A DNA stretch of 64,000 nt from Selenobaculum gibii (GCF_030273445.1 NZ_CP120678.1:721501-785500); one strand, 5' to 3'; shown: positions 18,701-24,575, counted from the stretch's first letter. The notes: generated from the sequence alone by a model not told the origin. Numbers and translations are program-made.

Positions 18701-19339
18701 GGAGGTAGCGGTGATGACAAGTCTAAGAGTATTGCACTTTATGGAACATGGAATGGAGAAAAAGGACATTATGCCGATTTGATCTTGAAAGGAACGAAAC
18801 TGACTAATGATTATACGGTATTCAATGCTGATGGACATCAGGTAGAAGGAGATTATGATACTTGGGGAACCTCTATTAGTGCAGAGTACGGTCGTCGAAT
18901 TAAGCAAGATAATGGTTTTTATTATGAACCACAGTTAGAATTTACGTATGGGCATCTTAATGGAAGTGATTATGATGCGACGAGTGACTTCATGGATGTC
19001 AATGGCAAGTATAAGACGATGAATGTAAATCAAAGTAGTATGAATAGTTTGATAGGACGTATTGGGATAGCATTTGGTAGAGAAATGGAGAAAAACAGTG
19101 TTTACGCACAATTATCATATAGTCATGAATTCTGTGGTGATATGAATACGTATTATGATGCTGATAATATGCCAAAAAGTACAAAGCAAGATTTTAAAGA
19201 CAGCTGGGTAACATTCATGTTAGGCGGAACTTCTCAACTCAATGATAAACTTTATGCCTATGGTAATTTCGAGAAATCAATAGGTGGCGACATAAAAACT
19301 GACTGGCGTATTGATGCTGGTTTACGTTGGAGTTTCTAA
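9716..19339 (+). CDS. Giant autotransporter with propeller-like head and five repeat modules (3207 aa)
   Basis: This is a type V secreted surface protein. A lysine-rich extended signal peptide (MKKIISSKKKNPIAKKKYAR, then LLAMVLGGCLMTGNVFA) is followed by a head at about residues 45-435 homologous to the protein at 4530-5798. Residues about 440-2900 form five diverged tandem modules of roughly 450-510 residues. Each ends with the same order of motifs: NLYLQNGATW-like, TGG...GxIxQKDSNPITID, YSGNT, IIGGxIxI, LNxLANKLxY and a GEGSYE-like close. This is consistent with a long beta-helical stalk. The last 290 residues (from GWRTENNNLMKRMGDLR to WRIDAGLRWSF) are an autotransporter beta-barrel with the classical terminal Phe. 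It lies 23 nt after receptor 2 under riboswitch 4. I infer that the head is displayed far from the cell, perhaps to capture the receptor's ligand; adhesion is the main alternative. Confidence 0.9.
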   Translation: MKKIISSKKKNPIAKKKYARLLAMVLGGCLMTGNVFAADLAAVASSDYTNSQVGKVTGSRVTTHVDADPSAGVIKELNGDAGLYAINENGESKLVLRQYTYSTTELKPNRVLDVNGDWNNPDQTGVIKAVANMHAAASNGKYLFATGYDLGQIGVAEIAGGSLKDQPSLTVNLKNCINDNCSAGYGAKTTVHGEGIAVRGDKLYLVASVNLEGGYDNYDNGYLLQFNIKDNGSLEFNSYTRVGKNADQVRLSFYNDSVFIPFIGGMQNYGAGNAESRIDVVKISNGQLNTTSQAIKKPENVKCDFRNLKILPNGTAYVMTYNLAATGSGMDAHVYKTTVSNLMSENPKNWEEIVSGQYEGWFGKLDAEYYTKRLWLEAGDKLQVYTDGSTKPIVWNAKDFSTDEQYSLFNAVEIIPTDTVNGELAQLKFMADEGLTQSSQTLNKRVNLNATSNSGDYKSSITGTASDVQYNAVTNDNSHYHFDADKTINLGLEKSGGNLDNNILADIYANDGNDIVIDASANTLQLQAKNYIGTPVGIFAGNGKNVSIDAGKLNIITSGYQGGNSLTNAIWNDAGKDKTSTIEINAPVNISMSDGLGGNGIAIQKTDRWGEKSNEANDSSKVIIHGDVSILGADNTVWGIPINGENVYSRFNNAGILTAVDKSEVVIDGNVDFAVYGNGVTTNAKDSKVSINGGKIVAPSSTQYGYYALSSYLGAINMNTGIDGKTVGSNTVKLDGDLFALNTGTINLALINNNSYLNGIIDNGGTANLYLQNGATWYNAKQNNRYADDNEDIGAGQISHVSRLTGGNTPQNRGVIYQKDSNPITIDRYSGNTLAWYDHNTSSPAEIIGGAIHIKSADLDSTMTLWTGNNGINTADSATDSEKATLNTVLDNLAKKLVYEGYKGKVENNLKGTVGIAEGMTSSSALKSGDITFSQITGEGSYQSTSNPPIPTEQITTSFTTTLTGLKDNDIQYVNGGVVQKNATGQEGYRLTKDSTITVNDQNVTASNIGYYPAVVGILGNGNDITVVADGKSLDLDCVSTTGTSQAIGVYANKNVNVQANNLNIKATAPGKTAAGIFVQNGGQAVINGNVDMSVKNSTDGDADGIYLYNGGSKLTINGDLNMKGNGEGDLAYGVLAAEKGGYGTKVYQAKGIYMYDNSTDGGEVKITGKADIAVKGTGIDMRGSKNNKITIDSGSIITPESTTDEFKAIGIAAGTFNMGMTDQGIVNGKDVTVKGQIYALEKGTINLGLGSSNSLFAGVVSNTNGGAINLFLEKGATWENTLNSKSATFNGSHVNTVSGGKTKQNQGVISQKDSNPITIDKYSGYTTVLYGHDKTTPTNIIGGILTINSALGDSFITLRTDNVGLNTDSDKANDKNLVSETLNALANKLYYTAHTNGEKNLSGMVEIAEGLTAASASKKSGSITYKTDGQGQYEYTQAVDAPKTDPITKSMTLTDDYEAIATVANAYGDKYVSALFNGSESTSKQNPMVIDMAGHNLTLKSESPDKIAAGMFVSANDYINVKNNDATKKLSISSTINDTRGAMGIQLDGNSHLAISGAVDIDGVSTNGDSVTGIHIQGQNSDIKIDGPLTMKNITAKRERGNGINAAGIRVTGDNSTVTVNDIVDITGIRGNGLNTVGADSSISVKGGTITAAEDADKSKLFYAIRVDKGTVSVNMNGQNAGNTTTKINGDVFVNKEYGKRVVEYSGGELVDFTKNGNLNLALTDNQSFWTGVAGYSIDKSDYGTGGFTAHDAGDFNLYLQNGATWTNQQQSSVKQQTNNEATFSGSKVTKLTGGTDKDHAGLIFQKDNRDITVDNYSGNMKVFYEHELSTPTTMIGGNIKINHAATDSGIIFSTDNAGVTNENSNAVLNALANKLYYNAYISGERNLIGQAEITEGLTSSAKALKLVDMTFNETTGQGEYKVPVIPDNQTETEFTRAITGNKETNSEYVDSGVLKENGTYSFTKDTTINAEKNLIAAGAWMPKISSAISGSTEATSVLLDMNNKDLIINATTDTHTTGITAIGDGKVEIDHAGKITINTESTGGGQTAALYTNGGGHIVIHNGGENLEDKVLTVRANTTSIANGAVIKSMNGVGGKESSIIIDGLVDVVADGNGDAKNGKGANEGISAVASTIEIGGGSIKAVNGAWCAIRAYGEFVSNNYGTVNINVAKDEQGNIIGAGKNKTTIEGAIVTNGGMGTKGRVSIGLSTPDSYWKGDYTDVTGYGVTQGQLGNVNLFMTNGANWTGYTKGTMNVDMSSGATWEGYNVGDNFNLSLSDQAIWKNNNKTENPSKVQYLTGAKDKNKIGYIQMTQDATANLVIDNYSGNTLAWYDHNTASPTELIGGSITVKSAAPDSTMTLWTGNNGVNTATSATDAEKETLNTVLDNLAKKLIYTGYIGKAEENLKGYVGIAEGMTSSSAIKNSEIKFSKTTGEGSYEHQITPPTPPIPPVIPSEFNTPIGKDNANDEYKDVMDDTGRTYTFTKDTKVDVDDTKQVADGVTAAVYSNNKDTIINAEGKNIVLDANGTANKSYGIAATAENSNINVNASNVTIHTSGSNESSGIYSDQGNVSIINNISVHAKNGNGILAKDNGKVTINGDADITVDENNAQAVWASAGTVEIKGDTTINAVNKTALLAEAGGQIKLDTTNKRVNITGDIENHGGSIAIVPGEDSVIKGAIRNTSGNVEISLGKGSVLEGGIETGSTQKTFSMMRNVSAEPITKLSLVDGAIWRFNADKDANVSDLVGGSKGHEGIIEQKSAHEITAHTFSGNMNVKYASTYADGNLMINDNQGNFVINGLKAGSSNNSITISTDNNNVNALDNTSWEKTLNSLANKVQYNGVINEDGRVSNLTGMATVNESITAPSAKAEILFKNGTDSNIIDKITFNNGSSGTITYGDYETAVMSGVKSAMTSAAMGWRTENNNLMKRMGDLRLSSGDVGAWARIYRGKSSSDKNKTDYKANYNTVQVGYDKEVDGNWRVGTAISIMEGDSSYQYGGSGDDKSKSIALYGTWNGEKGHYADLILKGTKLTNDYTVFNADGHQVEGDYDTWGTSISAEYGRRIKQDNGFYYEPQLEFTYGHLNGSDYDATSDFMDVNGKYKTMNVNQSSMNSLIGRIGIAFGREMEKNSVYAQLSYSHEFCGDMNTYYDADNMPKSTKQDFKDSWVTFMLGGTSQLNDKLYAYGNFEKSIGGDIKTDWRIDAGLRWSF
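11030..18415 (+). repeat. Five tandem protein-level repeat modules in the autotransporter stalk
   Basis: Modules span about 11030-12545, 12590-14030, 14060-15490, 15515-17030 and 17075-18415, each 1.3-1.5 kb. Every module ends with a GEGSYQ-, GQYEY-, GQGEY-, GEGSYE- or YGDYE-type segment, and the first four then restart with a Thr/Pro-rich linker. The ends of modules 1 (from about 12196) and 4 (from about 16676) are much closer to each other than to modules 2, 3 and 5; both read NTLAWYDHNT, DSTMTLWTGNNG and TLNTVLDNLAKKL. This points to an internal duplication or gene conversion. Confidence 0.8.
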
Positions 19340-19353
19340 TTTGCAATAAATAT

Positions 19354-19380
19354 AGACAGGGGCTATATTTAGCCTCTGTC
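19354..19380 (+). other. Strong hairpin between the autotransporter and the next gene
   Basis: GACAGGGGCTA pairs with TAGCCTCTGTC around TATT (11 bp). The downstream bases are A-rich, so it is not a textbook terminator; it may be a processing or mRNA-stability element. Confidence 0.6.
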
Positions 19381-19405
19381 AAAATAAAATTTAGGAGTGA
19401 TATTC

Positions 19406-19879
19406 ATGGTAGAAGCAGTACAAGAAGAAATCAAAAAAACGAGTGACCAAATGAATGAGAAAGCAGAAAACTTTCAAAAATTTTTAGAAAAAAATGAAAT
19501 TCATGTGTTCAATGTAGAAGTGATGAACGATGAATTGAAGAGTGTTGTTTTCAGATCGCGCATAGAAGTGAATAGTCAGATGTTACCAATGGGTATTATT
19601 ATTGACGAAAGTATTTTTACGCTTATTCGAACACAAATATTTACCGGTATTGATGAGAAAAAACAAGGGGAAATAGTTGAGTTTATAAATGAAATCAATA
19701 GAGACTTTAAAATTTTTAAATACTATATAGGCACAGATTATAATTTATATCTTGATGTTTGCCTCCCATTTGTTGAGGAAACATTTGATAGTAATATGGT
19801 TCATCTGATGCTAGATATGATAGTAAAACATTTAAAGGATGCTTATCCTAAGATTATGCAGAAAATTTGGGCAGAATAA
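19406..19879 (+). CDS. YbjN-like cytoplasmic protein (157 aa), tentative
   Basis: ATG 19406 is preceded by TTAGGAGTG at a good distance, so the upstream GTG at 19397 is not used. The protein is acidic, soluble and lacks a signal peptide. Its order of elements (N-terminal helix, strands with VVFRSRIEV, a MGIIIDESIFTLIRTQIF segment, a helix with KKQGEIVEFINEINRDFKIF, strand NLYLDVCLP, and a final long helix) resembles the YbjN / type III chaperone-like fold. In that fold the phrase EFINEIN...FKxFKYY is typical. The function of such proteins is poorly known; some modulate stress or secretion. It follows the autotransporter by 67 nt and precedes an OmpH-like gene, suggesting a supporting role in envelope export, which is inference. 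Confidence 0.5.
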   Translation: MVEAVQEEIKKTSDQMNEKAENFQKFLEKNEIHVFNVEVMNDELKSVVFRSRIEVNSQMLPMGIIIDESIFTLIRTQIFTGIDEKKQGEIVEFINEINRDFKIFKYYIGTDYNLYLDVCLPFVEETFDSNMVHLMLDMIVKHLKDAYPKIMQKIWAE

Positions 19880-19933
19880 TAATAGTTTACATAAAAAATA
19901 GAATTTATAATGTATATTAAGGAGCGTTTTAAA

Positions 19934-20359
19934 ATGAAAAAAATATTTTTAGCGGTTATGGTTTCTGTAGTTTGTTTATTTGGACTTGCAAATGGTGGGA
20001 TTTCTAAAGCAGAAGCAGCGGAAAGTCTTGGATATGTTAACTTGCAGGCGGTTTTTGCTGCATATCCTAATATAAATAAAGCAGAGATGACGCTACAGCA
20101 AGAACAGCAAAAATCGCAGCAAGAATATCATTCTAGGGCGGCAACGTTAAATGATGCGGAAAAGATGGCATTAGAAAAAGAATTGAACCAAGCTTTGGCG
20201 AAAAAACAATTGGAAGTCATGGAACCGATTCAAACGAAGATAAATCAAGCAATTGCTAAAGCGGCACAAGCAAAAGGAATCCATCAAGTTGTTAAAGCAG
20301 AAGAAATGCTGTATGGTGGTACAGACTTGACGAAAGACGTTATTGAGATGATTAAGTAA
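19934..20359 (+). CDS. OmpH/Skp-family periplasmic chaperone-like protein
   Basis: Skp-family proteins bind unfolded outer-membrane proteins in the periplasm. ATG 19934 has AAGGAGCG upstream and starts a signal peptide (MKKIFLAVMVSVVCLFGLA, cleavage near AEA-AES). The mature part begins with the family hallmark LGYVNLQAVFAAYPN and continues with a long Gln/Lys/Ala-rich helical hairpin (EMTLQQEQQKSQQEYHS), ending in GGTDLTKDVIEMIK, close to the usual GGxDLTxxVI tail. The length (141 aa) is normal for the family. It lies next to three large outer-membrane beta-barrel genes, its likely clients. A strong terminator follows. Confidence 0.85.
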   Translation: MKKIFLAVMVSVVCLFGLANGGISKAEAAESLGYVNLQAVFAAYPNINKAEMTLQQEQQKSQQEYHSRAATLNDAEKMALEKELNQALAKKQLEVMEPIQTKINQAIAKAAQAKGIHQVVKAEEMLYGGTDLTKDVIEMIK

Positions 20360-20396
20360 AAATAAGAATATAATTATAATAGGTTAAATAAAATGG

Positions 20397-20439
20397 GTCT
20401 CCAGCCATAGAGATATTCTCTATGGCTGGAGACTTTTTC
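20397..20439 (+). terminator. Terminator after the OmpH-like gene
   Basis: GTCTCCAGCCATAGAG pairs perfectly with CTCTATGGCTGGAGAC (16 bp) and is followed by TTTTT. Confidence 0.95.
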
Positions 20440-20465
20440 TATGTGAAAAAATTCGTAGAAAAATG

Positions 20466-20496
20466 TTGACTATATGACCACTATATAGTTTATAAT
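20466..20496 (+). promoter_or_regulatory. Promoter of riboswitch 5 with overlapping inverted repeat
   Basis: TTGACT (20466-20471) and TATAAT (20491-20496) are 19 bases apart, slightly long. The spacer carries the inverted repeat ACTATAT-N7-ATATAGT, a possible operator or a by-product of AT-rich sequence. Confidence 0.6.
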
Positions 20497-20525
20497 GACA
20501 ATCGTTGTTTAAAATAGCATATTTG

Positions 20526-20714
20526 CACAAGGGGTGCCGCAAGGCTTAATAGGGAAATCGGTAGAATCCGATACGGTCCCGCCGCTGTAAGGGGAGCAAC
20601 TTCTATAATGTCACTGGAGAATTTCTGGGAAGGCAGAAGAAGCGATGAACCTAAGTCAGAAGAACTGCCCATTGTAAGATCACCGTTAGACCTGCGACAG
20701 ACAGGAAGGGGATA
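20526..20714 (+). ncRNA. Cobalamin riboswitch 5, upstream of the BtuB-like gene
   Basis: It contains AATAGGGAAATCGGTAGAAT, GGTCCCGCCGCTGTAA, CTGGGAAGGC and the B12-box-like AAGTCAGAAGAACTGCCC, closed by GGGTGCC-type pairing, plus the conserved ATCACCGTTAGACCTGCGA hairpin. It is clearly homologous to but more distant from copies 1, 3 and 4. It is followed by two strong hairpins and, 157 nt later, by the BtuB-like gene. Confidence 0.96.
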
Positions 20715-20747
20715 TTGCGCTATATACTTAGTATATAGCGCAATATT
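20713..20747 (+). promoter_or_regulatory. 16-bp hairpin in the expression platform of riboswitch 5
   Basis: ATATTGCGCTATATAC pairs perfectly with GTATATAGCGCAATAT around TTA, immediately after the aptamer and before the terminator. It has a short TTTT tail of its own and may be an anti-terminator partner or a first terminator. Confidence 0.65.
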
Positions 20748-20750
20748 TTG

Positions 20751-20782
20751 CCCTTTCCCAATCATGGGAAAGGGTTTTTTAT
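20751..20782 (+). terminator. Terminator of riboswitch 5
   Basis: CCCTTTCCC pairs with GGGAAAGGG around AATCAT, then TTTTTT. It ends about 90 nt before the start of the BtuB-like gene, as expected for ligand-induced termination. Confidence 0.92.
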
Positions 20783-20870
20783 TTTGTTTCAGAGGAAGCT
20801 GTAGGACCATGAAAGATTGGCTATAGATTATCCTTTGTATAGATGATGAAAGATAAAAGGGGAAGAGTAA

Positions 20871-22871
20871 ATGTTAAGAAGTGAAAGAAATTTGTACAAG
20901 AAGATTTTTCTTACGATGTTAATGGGGACAAGTTTTGTGCTTAGTGGTGCGGTAGGACATGCGGAGGAAGCTGGGGATGTTGCGGTTAAGGAAGAAAAAC
21001 CAGCAGCAGAAATGAAAACAGCAACGCTTGATGAGTTTACATTAGATGAAGTAATCGTTACGGCGCAACGTATTGAAACAAAAGATTTAGACACACCGGC
21101 AACGACGACGGTAATTACCGCACAAAAGTTAAAAGATAGTGGTGCAGCGACTGTTTTTGAAGCAATTGAGCGCATTCCTGGGATTAATAGCTATTCATAT
21201 GGAAATGGTGGCGGTGATTATGGCGCAATGTATTCGCGTATTAATATCCGTGGGATGGATAAGGGTACGCTTATTTTAGTGAATGGCAGTCCTGTAAACT
21301 TAATGAATTATAATAGTATGATGAGCTCTATTCCAGTAGAAGCAGTAGATCGAGTTGAAATTGTAAAAGGTTCAAATGCCGTTTTATATGGTGCAGAAGC
21401 TATGGGCGGCGTCATTAATATTATTACGAAAAAATCTGGTACAGTTGGCGGAAGTGTAACAGCGCAAACGGGCAATTATAATAAAAACTACTCCGTGGGC
21501 GTAAATGCGGATGATGTTAGTATTTTTTATAAACGCGAATTCTATAATTCTATCGATGATTATAATCCACTATTTGCTACAACAACGAAAAAGACTTCAA
21601 AAGATAAAGGGACGAGAGACTCTATCTTTATGAATTATAATATTAATGATAAATTAACAATGACTTACGCATATTCAGATACAGATAGTACTTATAAACA
21701 GTTTTCCTATGATAATGCTACAAAAGATTGGACGAAGCTTACTAAAGAAAATTTATATTATGATAATAGACAAAATGTAAATTTGAGCTATGATGACACG
21801 GAGAATCAATTAAAATCTACGATTACTTATAATAAGAATAAGCTAAGAGGCTATAAAGGTGCTACAACGAATACGGATTTAAGCAGCATTGATTTTAATA
21901 CGCAAAAAGCATGGGATATTAATGATGGAAAAGATACCTTGGTAGGCGGCATTAATGTACATCGCGAAAGCTATACGCAAAACAAGGGTGCTCATACAGG
22001 TGACTTTGATAGAGACAGTTATGCATTATACCTTTCTTATACCAATCAAATCAATGATAGATTTTCAACGACGATTGGTGCAAGAGAGCATTTTGTGAAG
22101 GGAAATGAGTATGATGATGCACAAAATATCTTTTTACCACAAATACAAACGCTTTATAAAATCAACGATAATACTTCCTGGTATGTGAATATTGGTAAAT
22201 CGTTTGAGCTTCCGGCATCGAATTCACCTTTTTATGGATCGGCTGCTGTATCTACAGCAATTCCATTAAAGCCACAAGAGGGATGGAATTATGAAACTGG
22301 TTTAAAAGTGATTCATGATACGGAGTCTTTTAAGCTAGCAGTTTTCAAAATGGATGTAAAAAATAAATTTAAATGGGTAAAAGAAAACACAGTAATTCCA
22401 GGTGGTGATGAAAATACAAGCATTCAAATTAATCGTGATAAATTTAGAAATACGGGTGTAGAAATGGAATATACGAAAAAGTTGAATGATAATTTGCAAC
22501 TTAATCTAGGTGCTTATTATGGAAATCCGGAAGCAAAAGATGGTGATGGTGATTGGATGCAAGATGAAGCCAGATTACAATTTTCTGCGGGAGCTACCTA
22601 TAAAAAAGATAAATTGACGCTTGATATGGAGTGGTTTGTGACAGCAAAACGCGAAATGGCATATTATAATTACGCAGGTAATACGAAATACCAAGATCAT
22701 AGAGTTCCTGACAAAATTGATTTGAATTTAACGATGCAATATGCTATTAATCCTGAGGATACAATTACCTTGGGCGGATATAATTTACTAAATCGTGAAA
22801 ACCCGATAAATAATTCGGAAAATTGGTCTACTCCTCGTAATTATAGATTAGCTTATACACATAGGTTCTAA
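20871..22871 (+). CDS. btuB: BtuB-like TonB-dependent receptor, probable cobalamin transporter
   Basis: This 666-aa outer-membrane receptor is close in size to BtuB-type transporters. It has a signal peptide (KKIFLTMLMGTSFVLSGAVG, HA-EEA), a TonB-box-like FTLDEVIVTAQR near residue 56, and a plug with TTVITAQKLKDSGA, IERIPGIN, INIRGMDKGTLILVNG and GAEAMGGVINIITKK. Its barrel ends in YRLAYTHRF. ATG 20871 follows GGGGAAGAG at a good distance. A cobalamin riboswitch with its own promoter and terminator directly controls it, supporting corrinoid as substrate; the exact ligand is inferred. It shares little beyond the plug signature with the two larger receptors at 1781 and 6831. Confidence 0.88.
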   Translation: MLRSERNLYKKIFLTMLMGTSFVLSGAVGHAEEAGDVAVKEEKPAAEMKTATLDEFTLDEVIVTAQRIETKDLDTPATTTVITAQKLKDSGAATVFEAIERIPGINSYSYGNGGGDYGAMYSRINIRGMDKGTLILVNGSPVNLMNYNSMMSSIPVEAVDRVEIVKGSNAVLYGAEAMGGVINIITKKSGTVGGSVTAQTGNYNKNYSVGVNADDVSIFYKREFYNSIDDYNPLFATTTKKTSKDKGTRDSIFMNYNINDKLTMTYAYSDTDSTYKQFSYDNATKDWTKLTKENLYYDNRQNVNLSYDDTENQLKSTITYNKNKLRGYKGATTNTDLSSIDFNTQKAWDINDGKDTLVGGINVHRESYTQNKGAHTGDFDRDSYALYLSYTNQINDRFSTTIGAREHFVKGNEYDDAQNIFLPQIQTLYKINDNTSWYVNIGKSFELPASNSPFYGSAAVSTAIPLKPQEGWNYETGLKVIHDTESFKLAVFKMDVKNKFKWVKENTVIPGGDENTSIQINRDKFRNTGVEMEYTKKLNDNLQLNLGAYYGNPEAKDGDGDWMQDEARLQFSAGATYKKDKLTLDMEWFVTAKREMAYYNYAGNTKYQDHRVPDKIDLNLTMQYAINPEDTITLGGYNLLNRENPINNSENWSTPRNYRLAYTHRF

Positions 22872-22879
22872 TTTTATAT

Positions 22880-22915
22880 AAAATGGCAGATATTAAATGA
22901 TATCTGCCATTTTAG
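22880..22915 (+). terminator. Terminator after the BtuB-like gene
   Basis: AAAATGGCAGATA pairs with TATCTGCCATTTT (13 bp). The T run is part of the stem and continues only briefly. Confidence 0.75.
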
Positions 22916-22958
22916 TATCAGTTTTGGCTATAGAAGAGGTATTGTGAGGATGTGAAAA

Positions 22959-23396
22959 TTGAGAAAACAAAAATATAGTATATGTTTTACTGCTTTTTTA
23001 GTCATAATTATTTTTTGTATGACTGCATGTGGAAAGAGTGAAAAAATAGCTGTTACTAATAATTTAGATACTGCCTATGAAGCTGTTGATTCTCAGGGCA
23101 GTGTAATAAAAATGTTTGAAAAACCCAAAAAAATCATGACAACACATTTCTATTTAGATGCAATTGTTTTAGGGATTGTTCCTCCTGAGAGAATGATTGC
23201 TATTTTTAAAACTGCTTCTGATCCAGCTGTATCTTATATGGTAAAAAAAGCTGAAAAAATTCAAAATAATACCAGTGAAATATCTTTGGAAACAGTCGTT
23301 GCTTTAAGCCCGGATTTAATTATTACGCGGGAAGGGGCAGGGGAAGAAATGATACAAAGCTATCGTGATTTGGAAACCCCTGTTTTTGTGGTATAA
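22959..23396 (+). pseudogene. Truncated BtuF/FhuD-like substrate-binding lipoprotein
   Basis: The 145-aa product starts at TTG 22959 after GAGGATGTG. It has a lipoprotein signal (FTAFLVIIIFCMTAC) and then the N-terminal lobe of a periplasmic corrinoid/siderophore-binding protein: a DSQGSVIKMFEKPKKIM segment, GIVPPERMIAI, and the typical SLETVVALSPDLIITREGAG, ending at the strand ETPVFVV. Intact relatives have about 280-330 residues with a second lobe that is absent here; the downstream 85 nt contain no continuation in any frame. It follows the BtuB-like gene, where an intact btuF would be expected. Deletion of the C-terminal half is the simplest reading, so cobalamin passage across the inner membrane must use genes elsewhere. 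Confidence 0.7.
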
Positions 23397-23481
23397 AGGC
23401 TTACGAATGATTTTTTGATTGCACTGATTGGGGTTATGCTGTACAATATTCTAAGTAATTTTGTCTTGTGGAAGGTAATGG

Positions 23482-24039
23482 ATGATGAATTTTGTTGCAA
23501 TAGATTTTGAAACGGCGAATCAATATCGTAATAGTGCATGCAGTGTTGCTGTTGTTGAAGTGAAAAATGGAGAAATATATGATTCTTACTATGCATTGAT
23601 TCGTCCACCGATTATGCAGTTTAATCGAATTAATATAGATATTCATGGGATTACACCGGCTGATGTGAGAGATAAACCTAATTTTTCAACAATATGGAGC
23701 GATTTGAAGCCATGTTTGGAAGGCAGGAATGTCATTGCCCATAATGCGAGCTTCGATATGAGTGTGTTAAAAAGTTGTTTGACTTATTATCAGCTTACGA
23801 TGCCAAATTTTTCGCATTTTTGTACAGTCAGTATGGCAAAAAAGGTTTGGCCGGAATTAGAAAATCATAAACTAGGGACTTTAGGCGATTATTTTCATAT
23901 TGATTTTCAGCATCATAATGCATTAGATGATGCTAGGACCTGTGCTTGTGTTGCACTTCTTGCTGCGAAAAAATTACAGGTAACAAGTTTTCGGGAACTT
24001 ATTACTAAGTTAGGGCTGCCGAATAAAAAGTTTTGTTGA
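23482..24039 (+). CDS. DnaQ-like (DEDD) 3'-5' exonuclease
   Basis: The protein belongs to the exonuclease superfamily of the DNA polymerase III epsilon subunit, which removes nucleotides from DNA 3' ends. The three motifs are visible: Exo I VAIDFETAN near residue 5, Exo II NVIAHNASFDMSVL near residue 85, and Exo III HHNALDDARTCA with the catalytic His and Asp. ATG 23482 follows GGAAGG; the adjacent ATG 23485 is equally possible. At 185 aa it is essentially the exonuclease domain alone. It stands by itself between the lipoprotein remnant and the DUF523 gene, and a repair or proofreading-type role is likely. Confidence 0.88.
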   Translation: MMNFVAIDFETANQYRNSACSVAVVEVKNGEIYDSYYALIRPPIMQFNRINIDIHGITPADVRDKPNFSTIWSDLKPCLEGRNVIAHNASFDMSVLKSCLTYYQLTMPNFSHFCTVSMAKKVWPELENHKLGTLGDYFHIDFQHHNALDDARTCACVALLAAKKLQVTSFRELITKLGLPNKKFC

Positions 24040-24089
24040 CACCCATAGGGCAATCTAATAGAGGATAACTTAGATAAGGGGGAAGCGAA

Positions 24090-24575
24090 ATGATATTGGT
24101 AAGTGCGTGTTTATTAGGTCATAATACAAAGTATAATGGTGGGTCAAATGATCATCCTCTGCTGATAAAATATAATGAGTTAGGAAAATTTGTTGCAGTC
24201 TGTCCAGAGTGCTTAGGAAAACTGCCAATTCCGCATCCACCTTCGGAAATTATTGGCGGCAGTGGAAAAGATGTTTGGACAGAAAAAGCGAAAGTGATTA
24301 GCAATCAGCATCATGTGGTAACGGCAAATTTTATTCATGGAGCAGAAAGAGTTTTAGAAATTGCCAAGCAATATAAGATAAAAGCGGCGATCTTAAAAGA
24401 GCGTAGTCCATCTTGTGGGGTACATCAAATTTATGATGGAACTTTTTCTGATAAAAGAGTTTCTGGTGAAGGGGTTGCGACAGCGTTACTTAGAAAAAAT
24501 GAGATTGCTGTTTATTCAGAAGAAGAGATAACCGAAAAGTTATTGCAAAAGTTGCTAGATGAAAATCATGCTTAA
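24090..24575 (+). CDS. DUF523 protein, TudS-like desulfurase family
   Basis: The 161-aa protein shows the DUF523 hallmarks: N-terminal ILVSACLLGHNTKYNGGSN, AVCPECLGKLPIPHPPSEI and ILKERSPSCGVHQIYDG. The three conserved Cys positions (SACLLG, CPEC, SPSCG) fit ligands of an iron-sulfur cluster. A characterised member, TudS, removes sulfur from thiouracil using a [4Fe-4S] cluster; that this protein does the same is inference. ATG 24090 has GGGGGAAGCG upstream. It is followed by the promoter and T-box of valS, so it ends its transcription unit here. Confidence 0.85.
   Translation: MILVSACLLGHNTKYNGGSNDHPLLIKYNELGKFVAVCPECLGKLPIPHPPSEIIGGSGKDVWTEKAKVISNQHHVVTANFIHGAERVLEIAKQYKIKAAILKERSPSCGVHQIYDGTFSDKRVSGEGVATALLRKNEIAVYSEEEITEKLLQKLLDENHA

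Noticed and set aside
14800-19400. Prophage or insertion sequence associated with the autotransporter region
   Set aside because: No transposase, integrase, terminal repeats or phage genes were seen in the first 23 kb.
20608-20826. 72-aa frame inside riboswitch 5 and its minus-strand counterpart
   Set aside because: Both are chance frames across a structured RNA and its terminator.
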